The notes below the pieces were generated by a model. That model saw only the letters and a list, made by a program, of their open reading frames with translations, did not search any database and was not told the DNA's origin. A stretch of DNA of 64,000 nucleotides from Halosegnis marinus. Its GTDB lineage: Archaea; Halobacteriota; Halobacteria; Halobacteriales; Haloarculaceae. Position numbers and translations under genes: made by a program. Where the stretch lies: positions 62,001 through 126,000 of the forward strand of contig NZ_CP119803.1 of the NCBI RefSeq assembly GCF_029338355.1, written 5' to 3'. Shown here piece by piece: positions 35,972 through 45,748 of this stretch. Positions within the stretch are counted from its first letter, which is position 1; each line of letters opens with the position of its first letter.

Positions 35972-37077
35972 CTATCGGTGATCGCGGAGAGCGTGCGCAT
36001 TGAGGACTCCAACCCGGCTACCCCACCATCGTCGACCCAAAACGTGTGGATGTCACGGTCCGTGAGCGACTGAAGCACGGGACGGTATGGCTCGGATGGC
36101 GGTCGGCTCAAGAGGAGACAGACAAGCCGCTCCTTTCCAGCCAGCTCCACATTGGTCGCGATGTCGGTGTGCGCATACTCGAGGACTTGCCCGATTCCCC
36201 GCCGAATTTGAGATCGTTCGTTCTGTCCGTGTATTGATTTTGCTTCCGCTAACACGACTGCACCATCGTCGAAGGAAATGAGATCGCTATTCGTTGTCTC
36301 TCCCCCACTCAATCCACGCTCGGCGAGGTACGTCTCAAAGATGTCGAGAGCCTCCTCGTGATCGATTGTCCCAGCAATCGTGTCACCGAGAGAGGGGGTG
36401 TATTCGACCGCCTCGTCCGAGAAAGCATTCGGATCGAGATTCCGGTCCTGGGCTCGTTCACGGATCTCAGCCGATCCGTTAATCGACGCCGTCCGCTCGC
36501 TACTTTCAGTTGCAGAGCTGGCGGCCTCGGTTTCCGGTGACGCGTCCAACCGTGATCGGATCAACGGGAACAGTTTCTCGGGCTGTGAGACATTCATCGG
36601 CGATCCCTGTGCCGGGATCTGATAGCCAGCTTCGGAGCGCATCTCCGGGAACGAGATGATATTCGCTGCCAGATGATGCACATCGGCAATCATCTCCTCC
36701 GTGTCTTTCTCAGCAACCGGCACATCGCGGATTTCATCCGTTTGCCCAAACCAAACGATGTCTTCGAGGTCGATGAGGTACGGGTATGTTCCGTCGCCAT
36801 GGATCTCCTGCCACCATGCAGCCTCCTCCTTCGTCCGTTTATTCGCCACCCGACCGAAGCCGATAATCCCGGTTCCGACTTCCTCTAGTAGTGATGGTGG
36901 GACGTCAAGGAATTCGGATTTCGATGCATGAAACAGAAACGCTTGCCCGGGCCTGATCGCCTCCCAGGCAGCCTGTTTGTCGGGGCGGAACCCCCAGTAT
37001 CCAGTATGGAAGGTCGTCACCCAATGCTCGATTGGGCCTGTTACCTTTTGGAAATCAAGCCGATGGGTAGCGCTCAT
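35968..37077 (-). CDS. EVE-domain/PD-(D/E)XK nuclease fusion
   Basis: A 369-residue protein from the ATG at 37077; a longer form from 37149 would start 15 bp after the xseB stop and cannot be excluded. The N-terminal EVE (PUA-like) domain shows HWVTTFHTGYWGFRPDKQ and GQAFLFHASKSEF, then GTGIIGFGRV and YLIDLEDIVWF; such domains flip out and read modified bases. A polar linker follows (about 170-230), then a nuclease core with SDLISFDDGAVVLAEAKS: Asp 265, Glu 278 and Lys 280 in the short form. This reader-plus-cutter build suggests restriction of DNA with modified bases. Third gene of the exonuclease VII operon. Confidence 0.82.
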   Translation of the reverse strand: MSATHRLDFQKVTGPIEHWVTTFHTGYWGFRPDKQAAWEAIRPGQAFLFHASKSEFLDVPPSLLEEVGTGIIGFGRVANKRTKEEAAWWQEIHGDGTYPYLIDLEDIVWFGQTDEIRDVPVAEKDTEEMIADVHHLAANIISFPEMRSEAGYQIPAQGSPMNVSQPEKLFPLIRSRLDASPETEAASSATESSERTASINGSAEIRERAQDRNLDPNAFSDEAVEYTPSLGDTIAGTIDHEEALDIFETYLAERGLSGGETTNSDLISFDDGAVVLAEAKSIHGQNERSQIRRGIGQVLEYAHTDIATNVELAGKERLVCLLLSRPPSEPYRPVLQSLTDRDIHTFWVDDGGVAGLESSMRTLSAITDS

Positions 37078-37164
37078 AGCGGCATCACTCACACCCAGGA
37101 TATAATCGTCCGGTCGCAACGGCTTCCCTACAAGACGCCCTTGGCCCATCAGGTATCGGCGCAG

Positions 37165-37350
37165 TCAGTCGTGGCGTGTGATCTCCCCATCGCCAACCGC
37201 GAGGTCAGATTCTAACTCTTCAAGCAGCTGCATCGCTTCGTCACGCAGCGCCTTTGCATCGGCCGGGTTCATCGTGTCGGCTTGCTGCAGCTCGTTCCGT
37301 ATCTCTTCGACGCGATCGATCTTCTGCCGAATATCGTCATTCTGTGTCAT
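37165..37350 (-). CDS. xseB: Exonuclease VII small subunit
   Basis: A 61-residue helical protein (MTQNDDIRQKIDRVEEIRNE, then NPADAKALRDEAMQLLEELE), the size and two-helix pattern of exonuclease VII small subunits: a first helix, a short turn with a polar residue, and a second helix used for binding the coiled coil of the large subunit. It starts 21 bp after the large-subunit gene in the same direction. On its own the sequence would be too short to assign; position beside xseA makes the case. Confidence 0.75.
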   Translation of the reverse strand: MTQNDDIRQKIDRVEEIRNELQQADTMNPADAKALRDEAMQLLEELESDLAVGDGEITRHD

Positions 37351-37371
37351 TGTCTGATGGTGCTCGCTCGA

Positions 37372-38820
37372 TTACAGCAATCCTCCAAGGGTCGCGAGGA
37401 GGACGAGGACGGTTATGATGAGCGCGGTGATGATCCCGTAGAGGATTAGCCGAGTCCGGCGGTTTCCTGTCCGCTCGGTGGCCAGAGTATGCTCTTGATC
37501 AATCGTCCTCACGGCTTGGTTGATGTCGGCCCGGGTTCGCTCGATCCAGTCGGTTCGGAGTCCGGTATAGGCCGATTCGATATCTCGTTCCCATACACGA
37601 AGGTTTCCGGCTAGCGACCGTTCGAAGCCAGACTTGATCGCCAACCTCTCGGTTTCGATCCAGTGGGTGATGTGTTGTGCCGCCGTCCGATCGATCTCGG
37701 CTTCGGTTTCGTCTAGCCAGTCGCTCGTTAACCGATCGCTCTCGGACTCGATCATCGTCGCCCGCCCGCGTTGCCACTTGCGCCACTGTGCCCGATACCC
37801 TTCAGCGATCGACTGGTCGATCTCCAGCCACTGTGATGCCAACCGTCTCGTTTCGCGGTTGATTGCGTCTGCTTCGCGTTCGAGCCACCGCCGTTGTTGG
37901 GAGCTGAATGCCTCCTCGATTGCTGCAGTCGCATTTTGGACAGCCTCCTCTAGCTCAGCCTGCTCCTCCACAACAGCCGCCCCTGCAGCAGTGGGCGTCT
38001 TTGCGCGATGATCTGACACTTGCTCGATGAGTGGTTCATCTGCGTCGTGTCCGATTGCAGCGACGGTTGGCGTCGAGCAATCGGCTGCCGCTCGCACGAC
38101 GGGCTCAGCATTGAATGGTCGCAGCGCCGTTTCACTGCCACCACCGCGCGAGATGATCAGCGCCTCCGCGTCAGATGCATCGGCTGCCTCGATCGCATCG
38201 ACGAGCTCGGACGATGCCGATTTTCCCTGGACAGTGCTCCCGAAGACATCAATGTTGACTGTAGGGTAGCGAGTGTGGATACTCTCGATGAGATCCTGCT
38301 CTGCGTCACTTCCGGGCGCAGTCACGATCGCGACACGAGCTGGAAACTGAGGAATGGCTGCTTTCCGCTCGGGCGCAAAGAGCCCCTCCTCTGCCAGTGT
38401 CTCCTCAAGAGCTGCGAGGCGTTTCCAGTATGCATTCTCGCCGACTGCGTGCGCCTCGCCGACCTCCAGGCTTGGATAGCCACCACCCTCAAAGTAATTC
38501 AGCCTGCCACGGACTGCGACGATCATCTCCGGTTCTAGCTCCACACCAATATCGTCGCGGCGACTTTGCCACACCACGCATTTGATCTTCTTGTTAGCGT
38601 GGGCGGCCGCGAGCGAGAAGTAGAGGTGATCAGCATCCCCTGAGAGATCAGTCACCGCACCAACGAGAAGGGATTCGTCATATTTGTCGAAGCCTTTGAA
38701 CAAGCCTCGCAGGGTCCCTGTGACTGTCTCGACGGGGACGAGCTCGTTGAGGCCCACGCCGTCTGGAAGCTCAGGCTCATCGACTTCATCAAGCGTGGAA
38801 TCGCCCGCCATGAAGGCCAT
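37372..38820 (-). CDS. xseA: Exonuclease VII large subunit with C-terminal membrane helix
   Basis: A 482-residue protein. An N-terminal OB fold (about 28-125: LVGAVTDLSGDADHLYFSLA, KIKCVVWQSRRDDIG) binds single-stranded DNA. The catalytic domain shows ARVAIVTAPGSDAEQDLIES, ALIISRGGGSETALRPFNAE and TVAAIGHDADEPLIEQVSDH with AKTPTAAGA, all hallmarks of XseA. A long helical region follows, rich in Trp and Arg (300-445). Unlike typical XseA, the chain ends in a hydrophobic helix, about residues 456-480 (LILYGIITALIITVLVLLAT), so the enzyme may be anchored at the membrane. By family, with the small subunit, it degrades single-stranded DNA to oligonucleotides from both ends. Confidence 0.88.
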   Translation of the reverse strand: MAFMAGDSTLDEVDEPELPDGVGLNELVPVETVTGTLRGLFKGFDKYDESLLVGAVTDLSGDADHLYFSLAAAHANKKIKCVVWQSRRDDIGVELEPEMIVAVRGRLNYFEGGGYPSLEVGEAHAVGENAYWKRLAALEETLAEEGLFAPERKAAIPQFPARVAIVTAPGSDAEQDLIESIHTRYPTVNIDVFGSTVQGKSASSELVDAIEAADASDAEALIISRGGGSETALRPFNAEPVVRAAADCSTPTVAAIGHDADEPLIEQVSDHRAKTPTAAGAAVVEEQAELEEAVQNATAAIEEAFSSQQRRWLEREADAINRETRRLASQWLEIDQSIAEGYRAQWRKWQRGRATMIESESDRLTSDWLDETEAEIDRTAAQHITHWIETERLAIKSGFERSLAGNLRVWERDIESAYTGLRTDWIERTRADINQAVRTIDQEHTLATERTGNRRTRLILYGIITALIITVLVLLATLGGLL

Positions 38821-39031
38821 CCGTACTCATTGTGCTAGTAGGTTGCAATTAAGCCGTTCGGTTGGACCAAGCTGATATAATCCGTTTTGGCGGGGCCCAT
38901 TGGGCATCACGAGCGAGCGCGCCGCGTATAATCATCCGGTCGAGCCCTTCTACGCCCCTCGGCCGTCGGGGGCGAATATAATCACCCGTTGTCGGCGGTA
39001 GGTTGAATAGTCCCATCGGAGTGGGTGGGCT

Positions 39032-41605
39032 GTGCCACTTCGGGAGGCGACGTCGATCGACGGGCTGGGGGAGCTGACGCAGGATGCCGATCTCACATTG
39101 ACGGCCGATCCGCCGCTTGCCCTCGCGCTCGACCGGCGGGTCAAGCGACCACAGTTGGGGCGTGTCGGGGCGACGCCCCGCGGATACGCCGTGAACGAGT
39201 TCACACCGATGGACCGGCGGAAACTGTTCGAGCAGCTCGTCACCGAGACGGAGCTGACATGGAAACAGGCCCACCGGGCGCTCGACCGGACGCTCAGTTG
39301 TTGGGATCAAACCGGGACACTCGACTCGATCCGCACACACGACGAGTTCGACACGCCAGCGATCCGGACGGCCGTCGAGACACTTCGCGACGGCGACTCG
39401 AGCTACCACGCGCTCACCGAACGGTCCCTCCCAGCCGACCAGGACGTCGCAGTGATCAACGAAGCCGCCCTCTCGTCGCTGGATCGTCGCCTGCTCCCCG
39501 ACGAGTACGACACTGTTGAGCCGTTCACGGGAGACACGACGTCGGTTCCCGAGTTTCACGTCTTTCCGTCGGCGACGGCGATCGTCGACGCGCTGCTCGC
39601 GCAGCTCGATGCCCACTCGGCGGAGTCGGTCGGGATCGTGCTCGACGAGTCAACGGTCTTCAGCCCACTCGTCGAGTCCGCACTCGAGACGGCGGAGATT
39701 CCGTACCAGGGCGGTCCGGGCTTCGTCGATGACGACAGCGTCCGGACGTTTCTACGGCTGTGTGACGCGGTCTTCGCCGGGAGCGACCTCCGGGTCGCCG
39801 ACCTTCGGCCACTATTGGCCCGCGTCGGCGTCACGATCGAGCGCCGCGCCGATCAGCGGCGTGTCGATCGAGTCGACGGACTTGATGTGTTCGACGACTT
39901 CCGAACAGCGCTCACCGATGGGACGCTTCGGGACGCGATCGGTGTGTACGAACGCCTCGCCGGCACCGAGCTCGGTCCGCTCCGCGAGGAGTGTGCGTCG
40001 CTCGGCCTTCTGGACGAGGCGTTCACCAGCGCCCACCTCGACCGACTCCAATACTATCTCGCGAGTTTCGACGTGCCCGTCGACCGTGAGAGCGAGGGAG
40101 TTCTGCTCACGGATGGCGCCTCGACGGCGTATATCGACCGACCGGTCGTGTTCTACCTCGGGCTTGGCGACGGCTGGGCGAAAACCCCGCCGGATGTCCC
40201 GTGGATCGACTCCGTCGAATACATCCAACGCGATCTCGATCGGTTTGAGATCCTCTTACAGAACGGCCACGAGCAACACTTTCTAGTGCAGGATACCCGT
40301 GCCGGCGCCGAGGTGACACCGTGTGTGTACTTCCGCGAGCTGTTTGAGCGTCCCTTCGACCGGTTCACCGAGCTGCCACACACCGATCACGGTGACGGCG
40401 TCACTCGAGATCGAATCGAGACACCGTTCGTTGCCCCGTCTAGTGATGAGACGGCGAATTCACCGGCGACGGTAAGCCAGTCAACGCTGTCGCGGCTGGC
40501 AAACTGTCCCCGCGAGGAGTTCTTCCACCGGCTCGTCGACTCACCGACGACGATTCCGATGGCCCGCGGGACGGTCGTCCACGAGGCCGCCGAACTGTAC
40601 GTCGCCCACCCAGACGCAATCCGGGCACGATTCGAAGACGTCGTCGACGCGATGCTCGCGCAGCTCCAGGCGTACACGGCCACGGCCCGCGAGCCCGTCG
40701 AACGGACCCAGCTGGCCCTCGCTCTGGAGACAGTCATGGCATATCTGGATGCAAACCCTCCCGTCGAGACGACGCACGAAGCGTATAGCGACCGGACACA
40801 GTCGAACGAGCTCGGGGACCGGCTCGGGCTTGCGGCCGAGTCGCCGCTCACGGAGCGCTGGTTCGACGCGCCAGAGATCGGCCTCCACGGGTTCGTCGAT
40901 TTACTGCAGTCCGCAACCACGATGGTTGACTACAAGACCGGCTCACAGTCGCGGGCAAGCAGGCTCCGCAAGCAGGCGTCACTATCCCCACTGGACGAGT
41001 CGCCGAACTTCCAAGCGGCAGCGTATCTCAGCCAGCAACGCCGCGACCGACCGGGCGAGCCGCTTGAAATTCGGTTTGTCCACGTTCTGGAATACGCCGA
41101 CCAGCTGGCCCGTGGAGACGACATCTCAGTTGACGAGCTGGTAACGACTGTCGAGTATCTGCCGTGTACGTTCGGGGAGTTCGCTGCTCGGCGTGAGACG
41201 TTTGAGGCGGTGACCGATTACGCTGATTCGAACGACCGCGTGAAAGCGCTGGAACCGCTCGGGTACGAGGCGTATCGGGCATTCTTCGAGGACCACGACC
41301 TCCCCAGGGCAGGCGTCGCTCCCGATCGTCGAGAGGCCATTATCGAGACGTTCATCGACTACACAAAGGAGCTGTTCAAGGACACGAAATACGTAGAACA
41401 GGGCTGTCGCGCCGCAGTCGAGGACATCGACGGATTGGTCGGTGAGCGGTATCTCGCCTCGGACCTCGATGCGTTCGAGGAGTTCGTTGCCACACAACGA
41501 GAACGGCTTGGGCGGTATCGTGAGGAGGGATTCCCGGTTCGCGTTCGGGATGAGGGCCCCAACTGGGACCGCGTCGACACTCGAGATCTGGTGATCGACG
41601 AATGA
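39032..41605 (+). CDS. RecB/AddB-like nuclease subunit
   Basis: An 857-residue protein starting with GTG. The N-terminal part resembles an inactivated UvrD-like scaffold as in AddB (LTADPPLALALDRRVKRPQL, FHVFPSATAIVDALLAQL, DDSVRTFLRLCDAVF). The C-terminal nuclease has LHGFVDLLQ with Asp 623 and MVDYKTGSQS with Asp 633 and Lys 635, then a helix FQAAAYLSQQR. Bacterial AddB carries four iron-sulphur Cys; here only CPREEFF and a lone C-terminal Cys are seen, so no cluster is likely. The stop overlaps the next start (ATGA). By family the two proteins process double-strand DNA ends. It is divergent from xseA, 211 bp away. Confidence 0.82.
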   Translation: MPLREATSIDGLGELTQDADLTLTADPPLALALDRRVKRPQLGRVGATPRGYAVNEFTPMDRRKLFEQLVTETELTWKQAHRALDRTLSCWDQTGTLDSIRTHDEFDTPAIRTAVETLRDGDSSYHALTERSLPADQDVAVINEAALSSLDRRLLPDEYDTVEPFTGDTTSVPEFHVFPSATAIVDALLAQLDAHSAESVGIVLDESTVFSPLVESALETAEIPYQGGPGFVDDDSVRTFLRLCDAVFAGSDLRVADLRPLLARVGVTIERRADQRRVDRVDGLDVFDDFRTALTDGTLRDAIGVYERLAGTELGPLREECASLGLLDEAFTSAHLDRLQYYLASFDVPVDRESEGVLLTDGASTAYIDRPVVFYLGLGDGWAKTPPDVPWIDSVEYIQRDLDRFEILLQNGHEQHFLVQDTRAGAEVTPCVYFRELFERPFDRFTELPHTDHGDGVTRDRIETPFVAPSSDETANSPATVSQSTLSRLANCPREEFFHRLVDSPTTIPMARGTVVHEAAELYVAHPDAIRARFEDVVDAMLAQLQAYTATAREPVERTQLALALETVMAYLDANPPVETTHEAYSDRTQSNELGDRLGLAAESPLTERWFDAPEIGLHGFVDLLQSATTMVDYKTGSQSRASRLRKQASLSPLDESPNFQAAAYLSQQRRDRPGEPLEIRFVHVLEYADQLARGDDISVDELVTTVEYLPCTFGEFAARRETFEAVTDYADSNDRVKALEPLGYEAYRAFFEDHDLPRAGVAPDRREAIIETFIDYTKELFKDTKYVEQGCRAAVEDIDGLVGERYLASDLDAFEEFVATQRERLGRYREEGFPVRVRDEGPNWDRVDTRDLVIDE

Positions 41606-44514
41606 GCGACCCGACGCCGAACGACAACCAGCAGCAACTGATCGGCTCCACTGATGGTATTTATCGGGTTGATGCGGGTGCCGGTACGGGGAAGACGTTC
41701 GCTGTTACCCGGCGCTACGCTCGGATTCTGGAGACGACCGACGCGGCGCCTGAAGACATCCTCCTCGTCACGTTCACCCGGAACGCCGCGGCGGAGATGC
41801 GCGACCGCATCGTCCAACAAACCGACTACGATCTCCGGCAGCTCCAGGACGCGCCGATCAGTACGTTCCACGCCTACTGTTTCCGGTTGTTGCGGCGGCA
41901 CGGCCACACGGCCCCTACGGCACTCGGGATCGACGACCAGATCCCTGATTCGCTGGATCTGATCGAGGAGCAGGCCCGTGCAAAGCAACTGTTCCGCCGG
42001 TTCATGTCCCGGTTCGCCGACGACCATCCGGAACATGCCGACCTCCTTCGGGTGTTCTACGACCGGGGGACACTCCACGCGCTGATCGGAGAGCTGGCTG
42101 CAAAGGGCGTTGTGCCGACACGCAACGGCTGGTATCGAGCGACGGGTGAGCCGTTGACCGGTGATCGCGAGCGGTTCTTCGACGCGTTCACAGCCGCCAA
42201 CCAACCGAACGAGGGTGCGAACGGCCCCACGAACAGCGACGCCCGCGGGGCGGTCGGTGGCTGGGACGCCGGCGAGTACGCGCCCGACGCCCCGACACGC
42301 GGCGAGCTCCACGACGATCCGCGGATTTCGCGGTCGGTCGTCGAAGATGCGTACGACGCTGATCGAGACGCGCTGCTCGCATTCATCCACGACGTCTACA
42401 TCGAGTACCTCGCGTTCGCGCTGTCACAGAACTACCTGACACAAGGGCTGATGCTGGCCCTCGCGTTCGTCATGCTGTGTGAATCGCCCGGTGTCCGCGC
42501 GCGGATCGGCCACGAGTACGTCATGGTCGATGAGTTCCAGGACACGAACGAACTCCAATTCAAGATCGCGCTGTTGCTCGCTCGGACGAACAATATCTGT
42601 GTCGTCGGCGATTGGAAACAGTCTATCTACGGGTTCCAACACACGAGCGTTGCGAACATCACTGACTTCGGCGAGCGACTTCAACGATTCACCAGCGAGT
42701 TGAACGCCGACTGTCGCCGAATCGACTACGCTGTCGACGACGTCCAGACAATCCCACTGTTCGAGAATTACCGTTCGTCGGCGTCGATACTCTCCTTTGC
42801 CGAGCAGAGCCTCTCCATCCCGGCGACGTCCAGCGAAGACGTCGGGGATCCGTTAGCCGGGACACGCTCACTCGAGGCGACTAACGCCGTTGACAACGCA
42901 CAGATCGACGCATACCGCGCGGACGGCGAGTACGACCTCGTCTTAGATCGGATTCAGCATATCGTCAAGAACGAGTCGTATGCCGTCGAAACGAGCAACG
43001 AGCCCCAGGCCGACGAGGACGCTTCGGACGAGGATCGCATCGCGGCCGAACACGAACGGCTCGGGCCGCCCAGCTACGACGATATCGCGGTTTTCACGCG
43101 GACACGGGCGTTCGCCCGCGGGCTTCTGGAACGTGCCGAGGAATACGGCATCCCGCTCGCCTACGAGGGCGGTGTGGAACTGTTCGACACGCCGGAAGCG
43201 AAGCTGGCGCTCGCCTGGTTGCGCATCGCCGAGTCGGATGGCCGACGCGGCTGGGCGGTCGCACTGGAGCGAGCCGGGTACGGCTTCGAGCGCACACAGA
43301 CGATCCTTGACGAGGAATCGTATCCGGACGCTATGCTCCAGTTCCGCGACGAGCTCACCGAGCTGGAGACGCTTGGCGGGTTCCTACGGCGGGTCTTCGA
43401 TCGGTACGGGCGGACGAGTGTGTATGCCGACGCCCTCGTCGATCATCTCACGGGATTGTACGATGGGACGTTACTCACGCGTGGGGAGACGATCAGCTAT
43501 ATCGAGGAGAACTTGGCCGCCGAGACGACCGTCGAGATCGACGCGAACCCCGGCAGCGACGCGGTGACGCTGCAGACGATTCACGGAGCGAAAGGACTCG
43601 AGTATCCGATCGTCATTCTCGGGAATTTGAACGAGCGATCATTCCCACATTACGGCCAGCCCCCGTCGTGTCCGATCGTCTACGACGACGCGACTGGGCT
43701 TCGACAAACCCGCATGTACAGTGAGGCCGGGGCCTATCCACATGTGTACCGCAACTGGCGACATCGGCTCTTGCAAGCTTGTCTGCCGTCGGACTACGAC
43801 GAGGAGCGGCGGTTGCTGTACGTGGCGATGACACGTGCCAAGCGCCACCTCTTGTTCACGGCCGGCGAGGAGCCGAGCCGGTTCATGGACGGGCTCTCGA
43901 TCGAGGCCGAGGAGATAGATCCGGATCCCACGCCGGAGTCACATTCCCCGATCGACCACGAGCCGTTCACTGTCGACGTACCCACAAGTCGAGACATTCC
44001 GACACGGCTCGGTGTCCATGACATCATGGACGACTCCGTCTATGACAACCGAACCGGGGGCCGCGGGACTGCTTTCGGAACGGAGCTCCACGATTTCGCG
44101 GAGGCATACGCGCTCGGCGAGTCCGTTGAACCAGCGAATAACGATCAACGCGCCGTCGCTCAGCTTATCAGCGGACTTGCTGGTGAGTTTCGCGTCGAGG
44201 AGACGGCGCTGTTGCCACTCCCCGGAGAGCCAGCGGTGACACTGTCTGGAATCATCGATCTGGTCCATGTGACCGATACACAGATCGACGTAATTGATTA
44301 CAAGACTGACCCGGACCGCGTTGCCCACGAGGAGTACCGAAAGCAACTGAGTGCCTACTATCATGTCCTCGCGAGCGTCTATCCGGATCGTGAGATCCGA
44401 CTGCAGGTGTTTTACACCCAGACGGCGGAGTCCGTCGAAGTCACCCCTCTCTCGACCGACCGGCTTCGAGAGCTCGCAATCGCAGCGATGGCTGGTAGTT
44501 CGGGCGAATCCTAA
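41602..44514 (+). CDS. UvrD/AddA-like helicase with C-terminal nuclease domain
   Basis: A 970-residue SF1A helicase. Motif I is AGAGTGKT at 25-32; motif II VMVDEFQDTNELQ; motif III region GDWKQSIYGFQ; motif IV region ENYRSSASIL; motif V TIHGAKGLEYPIVIL; motif VI LYVAMTRAKRHLL. The C-terminus adds a RecB-type nuclease: SGIIDLVHV with Asp 886 and VIDYKTDPD with Asp 899 and Lys 901, then RKQLSAYYHVLA. With the preceding gene it forms an AddAB/RecBCD-like helicase-nuclease pair which in related systems resects broken or foreign DNA ends. Both partners keep nuclease motifs, as in AddAB. Confidence 0.88.
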   Translation: MSDPTPNDNQQQLIGSTDGIYRVDAGAGTGKTFAVTRRYARILETTDAAPEDILLVTFTRNAAAEMRDRIVQQTDYDLRQLQDAPISTFHAYCFRLLRRHGHTAPTALGIDDQIPDSLDLIEEQARAKQLFRRFMSRFADDHPEHADLLRVFYDRGTLHALIGELAAKGVVPTRNGWYRATGEPLTGDRERFFDAFTAANQPNEGANGPTNSDARGAVGGWDAGEYAPDAPTRGELHDDPRISRSVVEDAYDADRDALLAFIHDVYIEYLAFALSQNYLTQGLMLALAFVMLCESPGVRARIGHEYVMVDEFQDTNELQFKIALLLARTNNICVVGDWKQSIYGFQHTSVANITDFGERLQRFTSELNADCRRIDYAVDDVQTIPLFENYRSSASILSFAEQSLSIPATSSEDVGDPLAGTRSLEATNAVDNAQIDAYRADGEYDLVLDRIQHIVKNESYAVETSNEPQADEDASDEDRIAAEHERLGPPSYDDIAVFTRTRAFARGLLERAEEYGIPLAYEGGVELFDTPEAKLALAWLRIAESDGRRGWAVALERAGYGFERTQTILDEESYPDAMLQFRDELTELETLGGFLRRVFDRYGRTSVYADALVDHLTGLYDGTLLTRGETISYIEENLAAETTVEIDANPGSDAVTLQTIHGAKGLEYPIVILGNLNERSFPHYGQPPSCPIVYDDATGLRQTRMYSEAGAYPHVYRNWRHRLLQACLPSDYDEERRLLYVAMTRAKRHLLFTAGEEPSRFMDGLSIEAEEIDPDPTPESHSPIDHEPFTVDVPTSRDIPTRLGVHDIMDDSVYDNRTGGRGTAFGTELHDFAEAYALGESVEPANNDQRAVAQLISGLAGEFRVEETALLPLPGEPAVTLSGIIDLVHVTDTQIDVIDYKTDPDRVAHEEYRKQLSAYYHVLASVYPDREIRLQVFYTQTAESVEVTPLSTDRLRELAIAAMAGSSGES

Positions 44515-44560
44515 CCGACGCACATAGATTTTTGAACGCCTGACTCTGCGGTAGAAATAT

Positions 44561-45748
44561 ATGACAATGGCAAGTGGGGTCTCGGTCGACCAGGCCAGTG
44601 GGCAAATCACTATTCAGGAGCTTACGATTCAGGATCCTGAGCTAGCTAATTACCTCTCCGAATTCGATGACGCGGCACAAGCCGACGCGGTCAAGCGAGC
44701 GCTACGCGTCGGAGCTACGACACTCGAACTTAGTGAAACGAGTAAGGACGTCGAGTTCGTTCGACGAGAATTTACCGCGATGGAACGGGCAGTCTCAGAG
44801 ATCATTCAGGAGATCGAGGAAGATATCGAGTCGACGTTCGGTGATGATGGTGAGGTCGCAGAGCTCCTTGAGCAACATTTTGGTGAAGACGGCGAGTTCG
44901 CCCGCCGGCTCGACGCGGAGCTTGGGGAAAACGGCGAGCGATTCCAGTCAGCGCTCGATCCTGACGTTGATGGAACACCGACAAACCGGCTCAAGGAGTT
45001 CCTACGGAACGACGTTCGCGAAGAACTTCGAAATGAGATCCGCTCGATTCACGAGAAACTCGACCGGGAGGACGCCCAAGCAGCGGTTCGCCAACGAACA
45101 CCGTTGAAAGGAGCTGACTTCGAAGACGATCTGGAAACGCTTCTCGAGGACCTCGTCCATGGATCGACAGACACCGTCGAGTACACCGGTGGGAACGAGG
45201 GCGAGCTTTCGGGGCGCAATGTCGGCGATTTCGTGATTACGCTCGGTGACACGAACCAACGAATTGTCGTCGAAGCGAAGAGCGAACAGGGGTACTCACA
45301 GCCGAGGATCAAATCCGAGATGGAGGAGGCGATCGAAAACCGCGATGCTGACTACGGTCTCTTCATTACAGAGTGTGCGACGTACGTTCCTAACAAAGTC
45401 GGCTACCTCCAGGAGTTTGATGGGCAAATCTTGTCGATCGCGCTTTGTGAGGACGAAGACGATGAGATCGACCCGCGGCTTCTCAAAATCGGGTTCAATT
45501 GGGCTCGGATGCGAACGGTGCAGGCGTACATCGACAGCGGCGACACTGTTGATGCCGAGGTTATCCAGTCGAAGGTCTCTGAAGTTAGAGACTCGGTCGA
45601 TCAGTTCAAAAACATCCGTCGAAAGTGCACAAGCATCCGCTCGACGGTTCAGGGCATTGAAAACGACCTGGACGACATTGAGGCCGATATCAATAGTGAC
45701 TTGAATCAAATGACGGCGGAGTTGAGCAAATCCGTTAGTGAGCAATAA
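44561..45748 (+). CDS. Coiled-coil protein with PD-(D/E)XK core
   Basis: A 395-residue protein. The first 175 residues are mostly helical and very acidic, including a near repeat (DDGEVAELLEQHFGEDGEFA then RRLDAELGENGERF). A nuclease-like domain follows: VGDFVITLGDTNQRIVVEAK with Asp 223 and Glu 238-Ala-Lys 240, then RIKSEMEEAIENRDADYGLF. The last 90 residues form a coiled coil (VQGIENDLDDIEADINSDLN). That order resembles DUF2130-type coiled-coil nucleases. It starts 46 bp after the helicase gene and may belong to its operon. The start may be the ATG at 44561 or the one at 44567. Confidence 0.72.
   Translation: MTMASGVSVDQASGQITIQELTIQDPELANYLSEFDDAAQADAVKRALRVGATTLELSETSKDVEFVRREFTAMERAVSEIIQEIEEDIESTFGDDGEVAELLEQHFGEDGEFARRLDAELGENGERFQSALDPDVDGTPTNRLKEFLRNDVREELRNEIRSIHEKLDREDAQAAVRQRTPLKGADFEDDLETLLEDLVHGSTDTVEYTGGNEGELSGRNVGDFVITLGDTNQRIVVEAKSEQGYSQPRIKSEMEEAIENRDADYGLFITECATYVPNKVGYLQEFDGQILSIALCEDEDDEIDPRLLKIGFNWARMRTVQAYIDSGDTVDAEVIQSKVSEVRDSVDQFKNIRRKCTSIRSTVQGIENDLDDIEADINSDLNQMTAELSKSVSEQ

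Noticed and set aside
36528-36540. GGTTTCCGGTGA resembling an ORB core inside the EVE-nuclease gene
   Set aside because: Only the 3' half matches, the CACC arm is missing, and the bases encode the polar linker.
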